The position numbers were made by a program, and so were the translations under genes. The notes beneath the pieces were generated by a model. That model worked only from the letters and a program-made list of their open reading frames with translations, was not told the DNA's origin and did no database searches. Source: Larimichthys crocea (taxonomy: Eukaryota > Chordata > Actinopteri > Sciaenidae). From it: 64,000 nt of DNA. The stretch covers positions 8,961,158 through 9,025,157 of the forward strand of contig NC_040027.1 of assembly GCF_000972845.2 (NCBI RefSeq). The letters run 5' to 3'. Below, piece by piece: positions 38,231 to 50,140 of the stretch (its first letter is position 1; the number at the start of each line of letters is the position of its first letter).

Positions 38231-39071
38231 CTGCAGAAACCAAACTTTTTTTTTTGTGTGTTTTCATTTCAAACCACACGAGTTACTGTCGAGTATTTCC
38301 AAAAGTTACATGTACAAAACTTATGATCTCTTAGGATAAATCAAGTTTTCACACATTCAATGAGGAGAAATTGTCAGTTTTCCCTCGTCACTTTTTATCT
38401 GGGTGAACAGAGTCTCACATTGGCAGACCCGCCTCCACTGTTCTGGAGCTCTGTGCCAACACAGGAGGAATCTCCGGCCAAACCCATTATTATTCTGTGA
38501 AAGGTGAGAAAACACTCAGGGTTGAGAGGCATTGAGATCGGAATTGTCAAGAGGAGATCTAAACTGTGCTGAACTTACTGCTGCTTTTCACACAAAAAAT
38601 ATGCCAGGGACAAACAACACTGTGGAACATTAAGGGGGGGCACACCAACACTTAAACCATTTGTTGTAGAAAAGATGAATTCATACCTTTACAGTGTGCA
38701 AACAATGAATCAACAATCAGACTCACTGTTACACAATCTGTTCAGATTTACCAGATATGTTCTATTGTTAGCACGTTAATTAACATCATTATTTGTGTTA
38801 TGGATAACTGTCCAACAAAACAAAATACCAAATGAATCATGCAGATGGGTACAGTTTGTCTCTGTGAGGCTGTTCTTAGCCTTTGACTGAAACAATAACA
38901 CCATGCTGAAGTTTACGTGCTATTTAGCACTAAACAAAATGCCACTTATTTTTTACAGGCAGTCAAAAACACAAAGTATTAGACAAGTAAAAAAAATAAA
39001 AATAAAGAGATGAGAAGTTGAAGATGTTGACCCTGCAAGAAAACAGCAAGTTAATGCAATTCATTGAGCGG

Positions 39072-39245
39072 GGGTTGTGAATGTTTGTACCAAATGTCAT
39101 GGCAATCGATCCAATAGTTGTGGAGACATTTCACTCAAAAACACAAATGTCAACCTCATGGTGGACTAGAGGGAAAGTCAGGGGATCATAAAAGTCATTA
39201 GAATTCATCCTCCGAGAACCATGAACGTCTGTTCAAAATTCTTGA
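39072..39245 (+). repeat. Dispersed repeat, plus-strand copy (ATGTCATGGCAATCGATCC type)
   Basis: It carries AATGTCATGGCAATCGATCC, AATAGTTGTGGAGACATTTC, AAATGTCAACCTCATGGTGG and CATCCTCCGAGAACCATGAA. A related copy on the opposite strand is at 14370-14447, so repetition is visible within the window itself. The sequence is a familiar fish repeat of uncertain class. Confidence 0.7.
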
Positions 39246-42200
39246 CAGCCTGTTCAATAGCCGAGGTCTTTTATTCTGACTCTCTTACTGCAGCTGGGAA
39301 AAAAAAGACGAATCGACAGGCCTGGACTGAGCCTGCATCATTAGCATGTACAATTCCAGCTTGAGCGTATGTCATTATTGTTGCCTAGGATAGGAGAGAG
39401 GGGTGGCAAAACCTTCTCAGTCTGTGATTGGGGGGAAACGTTGGCTGGTGGACATTAACTGCACCGAGCTGATGTTGTTGTGCAACAATTTGAACATGCA
39501 TAATTAAACACTTGTGCATATCTCTATGCATACCTCCAAAATAATCAGAGTGAACCAAAGAGGATACAAATCTTTCACCAGCTTTAGAATGTTGATATTT
39601 AGATTAGTCCATTTAATTCTATGATACTCACAGAAATTGAGATTTAAATGCCTTTAATGTAGGTAAGAGGATACAGTATGCAAAGGGTAGAGTGATGTAT
39701 ATCTGATTATTCAGATGATAATAGAAACCCACAGCTTTTTCTGCATGAAGAGGAGATGATAGAGAGGTGAAAGGAGGAAAACAAAAAGCATACAGTATAT
39801 TCATACCCATGGCTGAGATTAGCTCCGTTCCCTTTGTTCCTGGTTGACCTCCCTGTTGAGAATTGGCGACCTGCTCTGCAGTGGCACAGCGTTAATGGCT
39901 TAGAAAATGCAGCCAGGCAGGAAACTTCGATGGGAGCTTCAGTAAGGCCAGCATAACGCTGTATGTGCACTGTTTTTTAATAAGCAGGTGCAGAATGAAT
40001 GTAGGTCTCATCAAATCCAGCAATTAATATGTTTAGAGGAACTTTGATGGTGAGCATTAATTTCAGTAACAGCCCAATAAAGAGCACAGAGTTCAAAGTT
40101 GTACGTATAAATACTGCTTTCTCTGTCTCGCTTTTTTTTTTGCAGGTGCGTGCCTGGTTCTTATTCACCCTTTATAATGGAATGCTATTTTCAAGGTACC
40201 AGGATATCTGTGAAATGCCACCTATATTTCTGCAGAGTTAGTGCTGAATACAGCAAAGCTTTGTGGCCTGAAGGCTCCTGTACTCCCAAAAGGATCAGCC
40301 CAACTCATGTCTGGCACGCTAAAAAACAGACTGTCATTCTGATCGATGATGCAAACACTTTTTATTAAAGTTTCAGAAATAAGAGCCATAGATGAGTTTT
40401 TTTTTTTTTTCTGTGAGGCAGTGTGATCATTTTAACGTATGAAACAATTCTTTGCTTTGTTAATCATGAACTCATTGCAAATATTGACATTGTATTGCTG
40501 ATATGTTGGACAAATTGTTCACATGGTTTGACAGTTTGAAATCCACCTTTGCAATAGTTGCTCAGGAACACCAAAGCGATTGACACTTGACACGAAAAAC
40601 ATTGACTGGAGCCGCAGCATGCTGTTACTTCAGTTACTGCTGCTGGAATCACATGATGCTATTCATCTGAGGGAACAAATTAATTAATTTGTGAGCACAA
40701 ATTGCATATTAGAGGGTTATGTATTAGATGTACACACGAATTAGCGACTCATGCATACAAATGAATAACACTCTCACGCAAATCAGTCGTTCTGAGGTCA
40801 ACGTTTACTAATGATGAAAAATAAAGCCTGAGACCTGCTGGCCTCTAAAGTAAAGGAACCAAGTGTGTTTTACTTATGTGATGCCACCATTGATACGGAA
40901 AAGTTACCCAGGCAGTCCTTTACTCAGATCTAGGCAGCCTTAGTCCGAGATTCTTAGTCCTACTTGAAGTTGAAGTCATTGCTGGTTGGAATGAACAGTG
41001 GTCTCTGGGGTAGAAATCCATCCACGCCAACCTCCTCCATCTGCAGACCACGACACGACTTCAATAACACATCAAAACATGATGGACATCTGCAGAAATG
41101 ATGCCAAATGGGTTCCTACAAGATGATCTCGTTTTGTGTCAAGAGCAGAGTCGTGTTTCGTGTCCATATTGTGTAAGAACTGTACACGAGCTAACTGAAG
41201 GGCCAGGCAGCAACGAGGACTCAGTTCTAAAAGTTGTTGCAAACTGCATAACCTTCAGAAATTCTGTAATGCTGCCAGTCTATTGTCATATATTGAGACA
41301 GGGTTGCACATCCTACACAATCTCTGATCACACGATTATTGAACTCGGAAAGATTGTTCGACAGGAAACAGACGAGAGGTCATTTTGTGTTTGTGTGTCA
41401 GGAGCCTTCCCCGTCTCTGGTTTCCTGTTGCATTCTCTTTGGATACCGTTCCCCCACCATCTCAAACACCTGTCTTTACATTCTTTAAGTTCTGACTACT
41501 TCGTTTTTTGAAGATTTCGGCTGTAGCATCTGCCAGCTCAAGGTTAAGATGCTCCTGAAGTGAAGTGAGTACCATCAGGCTGTCATGACAGGAAGGAGCG
41601 TGGACTCCACGATGTTTTCATTTTTGGGTTTAAAGACAGAAGCAGTCAGTGGAGTCTGTGTCAGGCTTGAACATGCTGGCAGAGTTTATGAATATATTAA
41701 AAAATATACTTTCAAAATGACTATTACTTTTTCCACCTAATTTGTGTTTAGCATCTACAGCATTTGCATGCTTTTACTTTGCATGAATGAGCAGTTAATG
41801 TCCGTCATTCCAACTATGTCAGAGTTTTCCTCATTAAAAAGTCTTAGTCATTACAGATTCCATATTAAATACTGTTTTGCAGTTTTGCGTGGGTTGTTGT
41901 GGGGTCATGCCTTACACAGTTTTGCAGTGTGATACAGCTTAATAAACAAGGTTCTACAAATATCATAGTTTACTGTGGACGGTCAGATGCATTTAAAATC
42001 CTTCAACTGAAACAACAAAATGGACAAAACAGGACGAGCCGGATAGAGAATTGCTGCTGGCAGGGATTTTTTTGTCTCCATCCGCATGGCAGCCATAGGT
42101 TGAGGTCATCAGTAGAGAAGTCACTTCTGATATAGAGTAGATCCTCTGTCTTGCTTGAGGACACTTCAAGGTCCTGTATAGTTGAAAGAGATGTTCCCTG

Positions 42201-43113
42201 CTCGCCACGAGACTCTGATGCCCCCACAGTTTGTGACGAGCATGAACAAAGACACTTAAAAGGTCACGGAGAAAGAGAGAGGAAAAATAAGATGCGACTG
42301 CTCCATTAGTATTCAAAGTGCAATGGCATTAGTAAAACTGAATTGCTCGAGAGTTCATCTTGAACACATATTTAGCCTTTTCTCTCCCATCTGTCGCACT
42401 CATCCGACTGAGCAGAGGTAGAGTTTGGATTCAGGGGAATCATTCAGCGGCTACTCCTCACTCAGTGGAGACTGATGACATTTACATTTGTTAGATCAAA
42501 AAGACCCTAATCAGAACATCAGATTGATTCAGAATGTTAACCAGTGGCTTTGAAGGAGATGGGTTGATAAGATATCAACAAAAAAAAGTGCATTACACTA
42601 TTAGTATTTATGTTTTATGTAGATTTCAAATTGAAATTGCTGTTTTTTCATTTACTCTCACTTCTCTTCCTACCGACCTCGGTCTAACAGTCTGATTTTG
42701 CCACACACTGGAGCTAACATACAGCACATGTCAAGCTCTGCCTTTGTTCCCTCTTCATAATTGGGAACTGTGGGCATTTCTCTTTGTGCTGTTCCAACAC
42801 TAAAGCAAAAGTGTGTAGGCAGGTCTGACCATGCAAAAATAGACCTGACATGACTATTGTTCAGCTTATAAAGTGTGTCAGAAAGTGTATAATTCAAAGT
42901 CATATTACCTGAAGCTGGAGCTTCACATTTAGTTTGAGACGACTCTGTGAAAACTGGAAGCGACATCCAAGAAATGAATTTTTTTTTAACATTAGACACG
43001 TTGAACCAGGTTGTTTTGGGGGTAAAGAATCTTTACAGTGTTCACGAATCTTTCTGTAACTTTCCTTGTTACACCTGATTACATCATCAGCGAGGCCCAT
43101 GATCCAGATAAAG
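39246..43113. other. Intergenic DNA, no gene seen
   Basis: The longest ORF is 137 codons (41098-41511), with no family resemblance and no support from splice-like boundaries. Nothing else recognised. Confidence 0.5.
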
Positions 43114-43636
43114 CAAGGGGTGTCCAAACTTCTTTTGAAGAGGGCCAATACAAACATTTGAAAAATACAAATTTTGTTTTCATTGTCACAATTATAATTG
43201 TTTTAATTGGTTATGTAACCAAATCTAAGCCAATCAGGCGTGAACAAATCTTTTTTTCACATCTGGAGTCAGATAAGAAAGAATAACTTTTATGGAACAC
43301 GTTAAACTTGCATGATACAAATCTGAACCTCATGTTCATTTTAAACATGATTTATCATGAGTAATGCAAAGTCTGTTAACATGTAAGTTTAAAACGTGTC
43401 ACTCTTGCTCTTCTCTTTGACACAATCATTCAAAAAGTAATATTTTATGTCACATGTACAGATATATAACACCAGTTATGTCCTTAAAGGTTCAAATGCT
43501 TCATTATGTCAAGCAAAAAAGCCAAATCTGCCATAAAGTATCTGACAATCCTCACAGTCCATAAATAATATATTATAAGAATGAAATCTGACCATGGGCA
43601 TGGATTGGATCCCAGGCCGGACTTTGGACATGCCTG
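43114..43636. mobile_element. hAT-like non-autonomous DNA transposon (GTGTCCAAACT-type ends)
   Basis: The left end reads CAAGGGGTGTCCAAACTTC and is followed by GAAGAGGGCCA. The right end reads GGCCGGACTTTGGACATGCCTG, whose reverse complement starts CAGGCATGTCCAAAGT. These are diverged inverted termini of a common fish and vertebrate type (consensus near CAGGGGTGTCCAAACT). The flanks AGATAAAG and TTTTAAAG share 5 of 8 bases, a weak target duplication. The roughly 520-bp interior is non-coding. An 82-codon plus-strand ORF over the left part is incidental. Confidence 0.6.
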
Positions 43637-45267
43637 TTTTAAAGTCATGCAGGAGGAAAAGTATTTCAGGGACAGTGAAGCAGATTAATAATTCAAATAA
43701 ATAAATAAATACAGCCTCTCTGAGGAGCATATGTTTAATGCAGCTCTATTCTTCTTAATTATCTCTGAAAGCCAGCGAGGGCGTCACAGTAGCTCTGTCT
43801 TTTTTTTTTTCCCCTCGAGTAAATATTTACCTCCGACTGCGTTTCTTTGTTTTTCCTAATTCTTTGTCTTTGTGGTTGGATGCCACATCAGAGGGACTGT
43901 GTTCAATGAGAATGTTGATTTTAAATGTACTAAAATAACATGATGACCCGATGAAATGAACTGACTCTGTGTGTGATCGTATCTTCTCCTTAATTTCCAC
44001 CCTCTTGTCTTTTGACAGTTTGTGTAAATAGTGGAAATCATTTTTAGATGAGGTCGCAGCCCCGAATATACTGATCTCAGCTGGGTTTTATGCGGCTGTG
44101 CCCTCAGCCCTGCAGTTGTTGATACAGCTTATGTAGACTATTCTCTACAGAAAAAAAAAGAAGAAATCATAATAATACAGCCATCATCTTCCATAGTGGG
44201 ATTTAATTGAGTGCATATAAAAGACATAGCGCTGCGGTGAGAATGTTCACATGAATTCAGAGAGAATAGAGGACACGGTTTCTGAATATTTAATGACCGT
44301 CAGACTACCCCAGTCTAATCATATGATCAGATTTGCACTTGTTTTCAGTCTCACACTTTATGCATAATGCACTTTCCTTATGCAAATGCAGAGATCTACC
44401 ATGAATTTGTATGAATCCTCCGAGCCAAGTTGAGAATGTTTCGAGTGAACTGGCACAGAATTGGATCTTTGTGTGTGTGAGACGAGTAAAAAACATGAAT
44501 AAGAAATACCTATTCTGACCTGCACCGGTTATTTTTAGGTAATTTCTTTTAAACATTAAATAATCTCTCTTCTATCATGAAAAACATTTCTAAAGCTTCC
44601 AGGCTCAAGGAGAGATTACGTGGCTTTTCAGCAGTTTATCATCAGTACCTCTCAAGAATATAAAGATCAGAACATGATGGATAGGTTTCACATTAGCCCT
44701 GTTCTGCAATCCCTCTTGGCAGCACCCACGGAGGTATTCATTCACACTCATCTATGTGGGGGCGTAAATGTGAATATACGTAGCCATGCAATCTGTCATG
44801 CTTGGTCATAGCACACTGGGGAGCAATTAACTTTAATCAGGCTTCAACTCGCTCGGTAATTCCAAAAGCAATCACAATACTCCAGACATTTTGACGTTAG
44901 ATGTAGACTTGGCACCGCGCTTGTTTCCCGAAGAAGTGATTCATGTTTGTTTTCACTGATATTTGTTACCAGTGAACGTGCAGTAGTTCTGTTTTTGCAC
45001 ATGCTGATATGACTTTTCAAATTGGAAATAAGTAAAAAAAAAACCAATGATGTCCTGATATTTCAGCCCAGTGGGAAACTGATGCCAATGTCATGCCAAG
45101 TTTTCTGTCCTTTTATGTAAAGAGGGTGAAGTTTTTGTGGACTTGTTGGAGATTGGAGAGACTCAGACTTGAGTTCACCAAGTCTTGTTATCATACTGTA
45201 CCTTCACTACTAGATATTTAATCAGTGAAAACCACAATCTTTAAATTAAGCCATATTTAGCTGCACT
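43637..45267. other. Spacer between two hAT-like elements, no gene seen
   Basis: Unique AT-rich sequence. ORFs are below 85 codons. Confidence 0.5.
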
Positions 45268-45275
45268 GCATAGAT

Positions 45276-45611
45276 CGGGGTCTTCAACGAGATACAGTTT
45301 TCACCAAAATAATGTTGAATGTGTGGGTGCAGATGCGGAGGCATTTGCACTCCAACTGGATGAATCAGTGGGCATGTCCAAACAGCTCTTGGCATTTAAT
45401 AACCAATAATATTCATGCATGCAACATATCAATCTTAAACACACATAGGCTTATAACCAGTACATTAATAGGTTAATAAGGTGAAATAAAAGAGTAAATA
45501 CAAAAGCTAAAAATGTGAAACATTTAAAAAATAATAATAATAATAATTAGATGTGGGGGTCCCTGTTCTGTTTGTCTCTCATCCAAGGCTGAAAAAGGTT
45601 GAAGACCCCTG
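45276..45611. mobile_element. hAT-like non-autonomous DNA transposon with terminal inverted repeats and likely 8-bp target duplication
   Basis: The left end reads CGGGGTCTTCAAC. The right end reads GTTGAAGACCCCTG, which is CAGGGGTCTTCAAC in reverse complement: the same end with one or two changes. The flanks GCATAGAT (45268-45275) and GCATAAAA (45612-45619) agree at 6 of 8 positions, consistent with an old 8-bp hAT target-site duplication. The 336-bp interior is AT-rich, non-coding, and contains an (ATA)n tract near 45530. No transposase is present, so it would have been mobilised in trans. Confidence 0.65.
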
Positions 45612-46860
45612 GCATAAAAAACATTTTCAATCCAAACTGTTCTGGAATTTTCTATCCTTAGGTCACACAAGGTCCCGTGTGGGCCTCGAGGTCCTCAGTA
45701 TTAATTGTTTGTCTTAGACTAGGTGCCAGTCTGTCTCAACACTGTGGTGTCCAGGGTCACAGAGACCTGTTGCTGCCTTCATAGACATAATAGATAGCTT
45801 GTTGTTGACGGTCCAATCTGCGTAAACAGACATCTGTGTCTCCAGACTAGAACATGCTGACAATAACACCTCCATGGGTAAAGACATTCTCTGTGACTAA
45901 TTCTGGGCGTGTAGTATTTGTGGTGTTATCTTGGGGTTTAAAGTCGATCCACCAGGATGAGTTGGGCAGAATGTGAGACCGACTCAGGCACTTCTGATGA
46001 ACTTTGAGAGTGTCTCTAATTCTCCTTGGCCAAGCGTCAATAAATAATACAGCATAAGACATCAGAGGCTCCTGAACACTTTCTGAACTCCTGACCTCAC
46101 CACTGACCTTTGACTTCTCCACAACACAAACAATATTTCAATAATACAGCTTCTCTTCATTGCAGTCCCAACACATGATCAGCTGGAGAATGCTTTGAAA
46201 CAACATGAGCCTTTGTTAGAGCATAGACACCATGCAAGTGTGTGAGAGAAACCTTTTAGTGTGGAACCAATGAGATGTCAGCTTTCTATTGCATAACCTG
46301 GAAATAAATGATAATAAATCATCCACAAACTTCCTTTGCAAGGCTCATTGTGCTGCTGGCACTTTCCTGCTAACTGGCACATGTTGCTATCATGAACCTG
46401 TGCCACGTTTTGCCCCTGCACCCCACAGAGCTCCTGACACCGATCATGTGTGTTAAAACTCCCTTCACCCTTTAAAGCCACGGGCGACATCGTACAATTG
46501 TTTTTTAGCGAGCCCCTCGGGGGCATTAATGTCGATGTATAAAATCCCACCTCAGGCAAAAACATTTTGAAGCTGCGGTGTCTCACATGCAAGGGTTTGT
46601 ACGATCAGTCTGATTATATATATATATACTGGAAAGGTCATCTTTAGCTTGAGAAATGTGTGATGGGATTTCATTTCTCTCTTAATTATTTTATAGATTA
46701 AACGATTTAAAAATAGCTAGAACCTAAAAATGGATCAAAAGATTATTTGACGAAGAAAATAACCATTAGTTGCCTACAGCAGAAATATTATATTTCTATA
46801 GACAAGGTTGTTTTTCTTACTGCTGTTTCTTTCTTCATTTTTTGTGTAGATTCATGCCGT

Positions 46861-46879
46861 GTGTGTGCGCGTGCATATC

Positions 46880-46910
<31 letters not shown>
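46861..46910. repeat. (GT)n microsatellite
   Basis: An imperfect GT/GC stretch followed by a pure run of about 14 TG units (46883-46910). Confidence 0.96.
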
Positions 46911-48289
46911 AAGTCCTTGTTTACATCTGTTCCAGTGCGGCGAGTTCATTGTGAGTGAGCATTTATTCGATAAAGGCTTAGAGGGATTTGAGATGAATCT
47001 TGTTTCTTTGCCGTTTTCTGCTCCCTGTTTGATTTTGGTATGAAGGCTGGAGATGAAGATTAGACAGAACTGTGCAACCTTACAAAAAAAAGAAGTGTTG
47101 GGACTATTTCAGAGCTGTGTGCCTTTCAGTTGACCTCCTTCTACTTATTTATGATTCAATCTGAACCTAACTATTCAGATATAGAAGGTGATGCATCTGT
47201 AATAACTATAAATTAACTTGTCATTCAGTAACAAAATCCCATCAAGTTCTGACCACGATGCCCGTCGAAGCATTTCAGTGGTTCTTTATTCGGCATGACC
47301 CTGCTGGCCTTCCACAATAATGTCACTGTGAAAGGAAAGCTTCATACAGAGAAATACCTGAACACATTCAGAATTTGCTACCAGCTGTAATGCCTCTACA
47401 TTACAGTTGGTTTGAGGAGACTAGAGTCCATTATATAAAGAGCTGGAGAATAGCCAGCGATTCACCTTGTTAAAATATAGAAAAAAGAAAAGGTCTGGTC
47501 TGTGAATGAATATTGGAAGCACATCTCATCGCAGTTCACATCTTGACTTGCATCTCTCTCACCGGCCAACACCTGAATGTGAATGCTGTGCCCACACAGG
47601 TACCAGAAAATCAATATTGTCTGTTAAGCATTACCTCGTGAGGCCTGCGGTAATCTTGCATTGGAATTTCCAGGACTTAAAAGCAGGAACGTGTGAAAAT
47701 TAATCTCTTTAGAGCAGAATAGGATGGAATTTAGCTGATTCTGTCGTGTAGGAATTTCCAACAGGAAGAAAAATGCTGTACCTGTTTGTGTCAGGTTGAT
47801 AGTTACGACATAAGTTACACGATATCCTCCTGCTGGGATTATCTGATGGAGGTGCCAGGTGACACATTACCAAGAACACTGGCGTCCTTATCAATATTCA
47901 CTCTGCATCTTGAACTGCTTCCAAGCAGATGGCTTTGCTGCTCTTTTTACATAAACCCACAAGAAATTATTACAACTTTTGCATACAAAAAAAAAAAACA
48001 CAACATAGGCTGAAATAATGGGGTGTCACTCTGCATAATGTCCTAATGTCTTAATTAATACTCGTACATTTTTGAAAGGAGCCAGTGCCTGCGCAAACGA
48101 TGAGGCTCTCTCTCCTCCACATGCTCGCTTTTGAATCAGTGGACGTGAAACGTGATGACGGCGATGATGATAACAACTCTATTTAGATTCCTGTGTGTCT
48201 GTGCGGGCACAAGTCTGCAATACATCCATCTGTGGTGGTCTAATATTCTCGAACGTGGGCTGAGAGCATCATTTGTCTTAAGTGTCAAA

Positions 48290-48610
48290 GGCACTTGACA
48301 TTACGGGGGCCCCTCCGGCTCGCATCTCAAAGAGAGCTTGACAGGCGATTCGGAGCCATCCGAGACAGGGCTGATCCGTCAGCAGCCTCTTCCTTGTGCA
48401 CTTTAGAAGTTAACCGCTAAAGATGACTTTCGGGAAACTTGAGCCGAGGCCTGAGACCAAAACCTCAACTATACGCAGAGGAAGCCAGTCGCCAGCCTGC
48501 AGCATGCTGGTATTAGAAGATGACCAGATTATTCACTGAGTGCAGCAGCATGATGGGCTTTGGCCAATTTAGCAATTCATCCGAAGCCAGTTAAGTGGTC
48601 GGATGGACGA
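48290..48610. promoter_or_regulatory. Candidate conserved non-coding (enhancer-like) block
   Basis: A unique block with higher GC than its surroundings and no ORF of note. It contains TTGACAGGCGATTCGGAGCC, GTTAACCGCTAAAGATGAC and GGCCAATTTAGCAATTCATC. Composition suggests selective constraint, but this is a visual impression. Confidence 0.22.
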
Positions 48611-50121
48611 TTGCAAGAGGCAGAGAAGCACTTGAATTGATTCTGTGTAAAAGTCTCTTTCTTACGTGTCTTACAGATCGGAATCATCTATCTCTGCATA
48701 CTCTCTGTCCCGTATAATTTCCAGATTTTTATGTGTCAGAATTGGTTTTGGGAAAATCGAAATTGCTGCAAATGTCATTGAGATATAGCACACCCTTTCT
48801 TAGTCAGACCGTCTCTGGGAAAGAAACTTGCACTGCTGCTGCGTCTAATAAATGTCTCACCAATGATTTATTTCCGCCAGATAGCCATAACGTCACCCTT
48901 CTGTCAAATTCATTCATTCTGATCAGGGAGCAATTTCAGCACATGCACTAGAAATGCTTTTTTTGATTTAGTTTTTGACATTTTTACCAATATGTCTGAC
49001 ATGCAATATATGCAAATTGAACCTCTCTAATAAGCATCCTCTTTGGTTCAATTGGTTCAGACCTTTTTTCTCCCATCTGACAGTCGCACGCGTCTAATTT
49101 TGGTCATGAAAATAGCCTTATTATTTTCCTGATAAGGGCATGCCTATTGAGATGTCACTATTCTGTTCTCGCCGAGCAATCACCCCATCCATTCAATTTG
49201 GATTCAAAATATCACTTTGCACCTCTCGGGAGAGACTGTTACCTCTTCACAGCATGTAGGTGCATGCACAGCTGCATGTGTGTACACACACACACACGTG
49301 TCCTGACGCCTCACCCCTGTCATCTCGAATGAAGTCTTGAATGATGGATGGTTTCGCGATGTATTCAAGGCCAAACAGGAACCCTGAGTTCTCTCACCCT
49401 GCTCCTCCGATTCCTTGCACGCCGCCCCGCCAGGAGGCGTGTGCGTGGCATCGATATTGTGGCGTTAATATTTTCTCTCATCTGGAGATAAAAGAACAGG
49501 TGGTTTTAGTCAGGGGTCAGTGGGACTCATATTATCTATCTGTGGAGGAAGAGAATCAGAGATACAGAACCACGCCTTCTGCCCCTGGGAGGGTCTGATT
49601 ACACCCTGCACAGCGTCTGCACTCCCTCTACGGGTGTGTTCTCCCTGAGAGGTTGAAAAATGGACGGCACCAAAGCAGATCTGAGGAACTGTTGCCGAGC
49701 AGCTGCACTGTGAAATTGATATTAATTGAAATTGATTATTCAATCTGGGACACATGGGTCATTAATTTCTAATCTCTCCCTTCAATCAATAATACGTCCC
49801 TCTCTCCAAAGCTTCTCTTTTACAGCGTTTAACTCCTGTTTATGAATAAAAATGATTACAATGATAGCATTCCTTAATTAAAGCGGAGGCTTCTCTGCCT
49901 CGTCATTATTTTGCCAAATTTCATGCATCTGCAAGATGGGGGAAAAAAAGTAATTAAGCTGAAAAAAAGGAAGATTAGGAGTGGGAGGAAACTCATCGTT
50001 TGAACTCCTTTGCAATAAAATATCGCACTTATACCTAAATTCTGCTTTAGCAGTTTGTTGTCAGTGAAAAATATGTTGTCTAATCTAGAGGTCTGTATTT
50101 TTCTCACAGCTGTACTGGCTT

Positions 50122-50140
50122 TTCTTCTTCTTCTTCTTCT
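50122..50140. repeat. (CTT)n microsatellite
   Basis: About 6 CTT units. Confidence 0.9.

Larger units (their letters stand above)
36191..39071. other. Intergenic DNA, no gene seen
   Basis: Contains the poly-G run, the TA microsatellite and the candidate block at 37890-38230. No ORF longer than 75 codons. Confidence 0.55.

Noticed and set aside
41098..41511. A 137-codon ORF with several cysteines
   Set aside because: The cysteine spacing matches no known domain, and it has no signal peptide or splice support.
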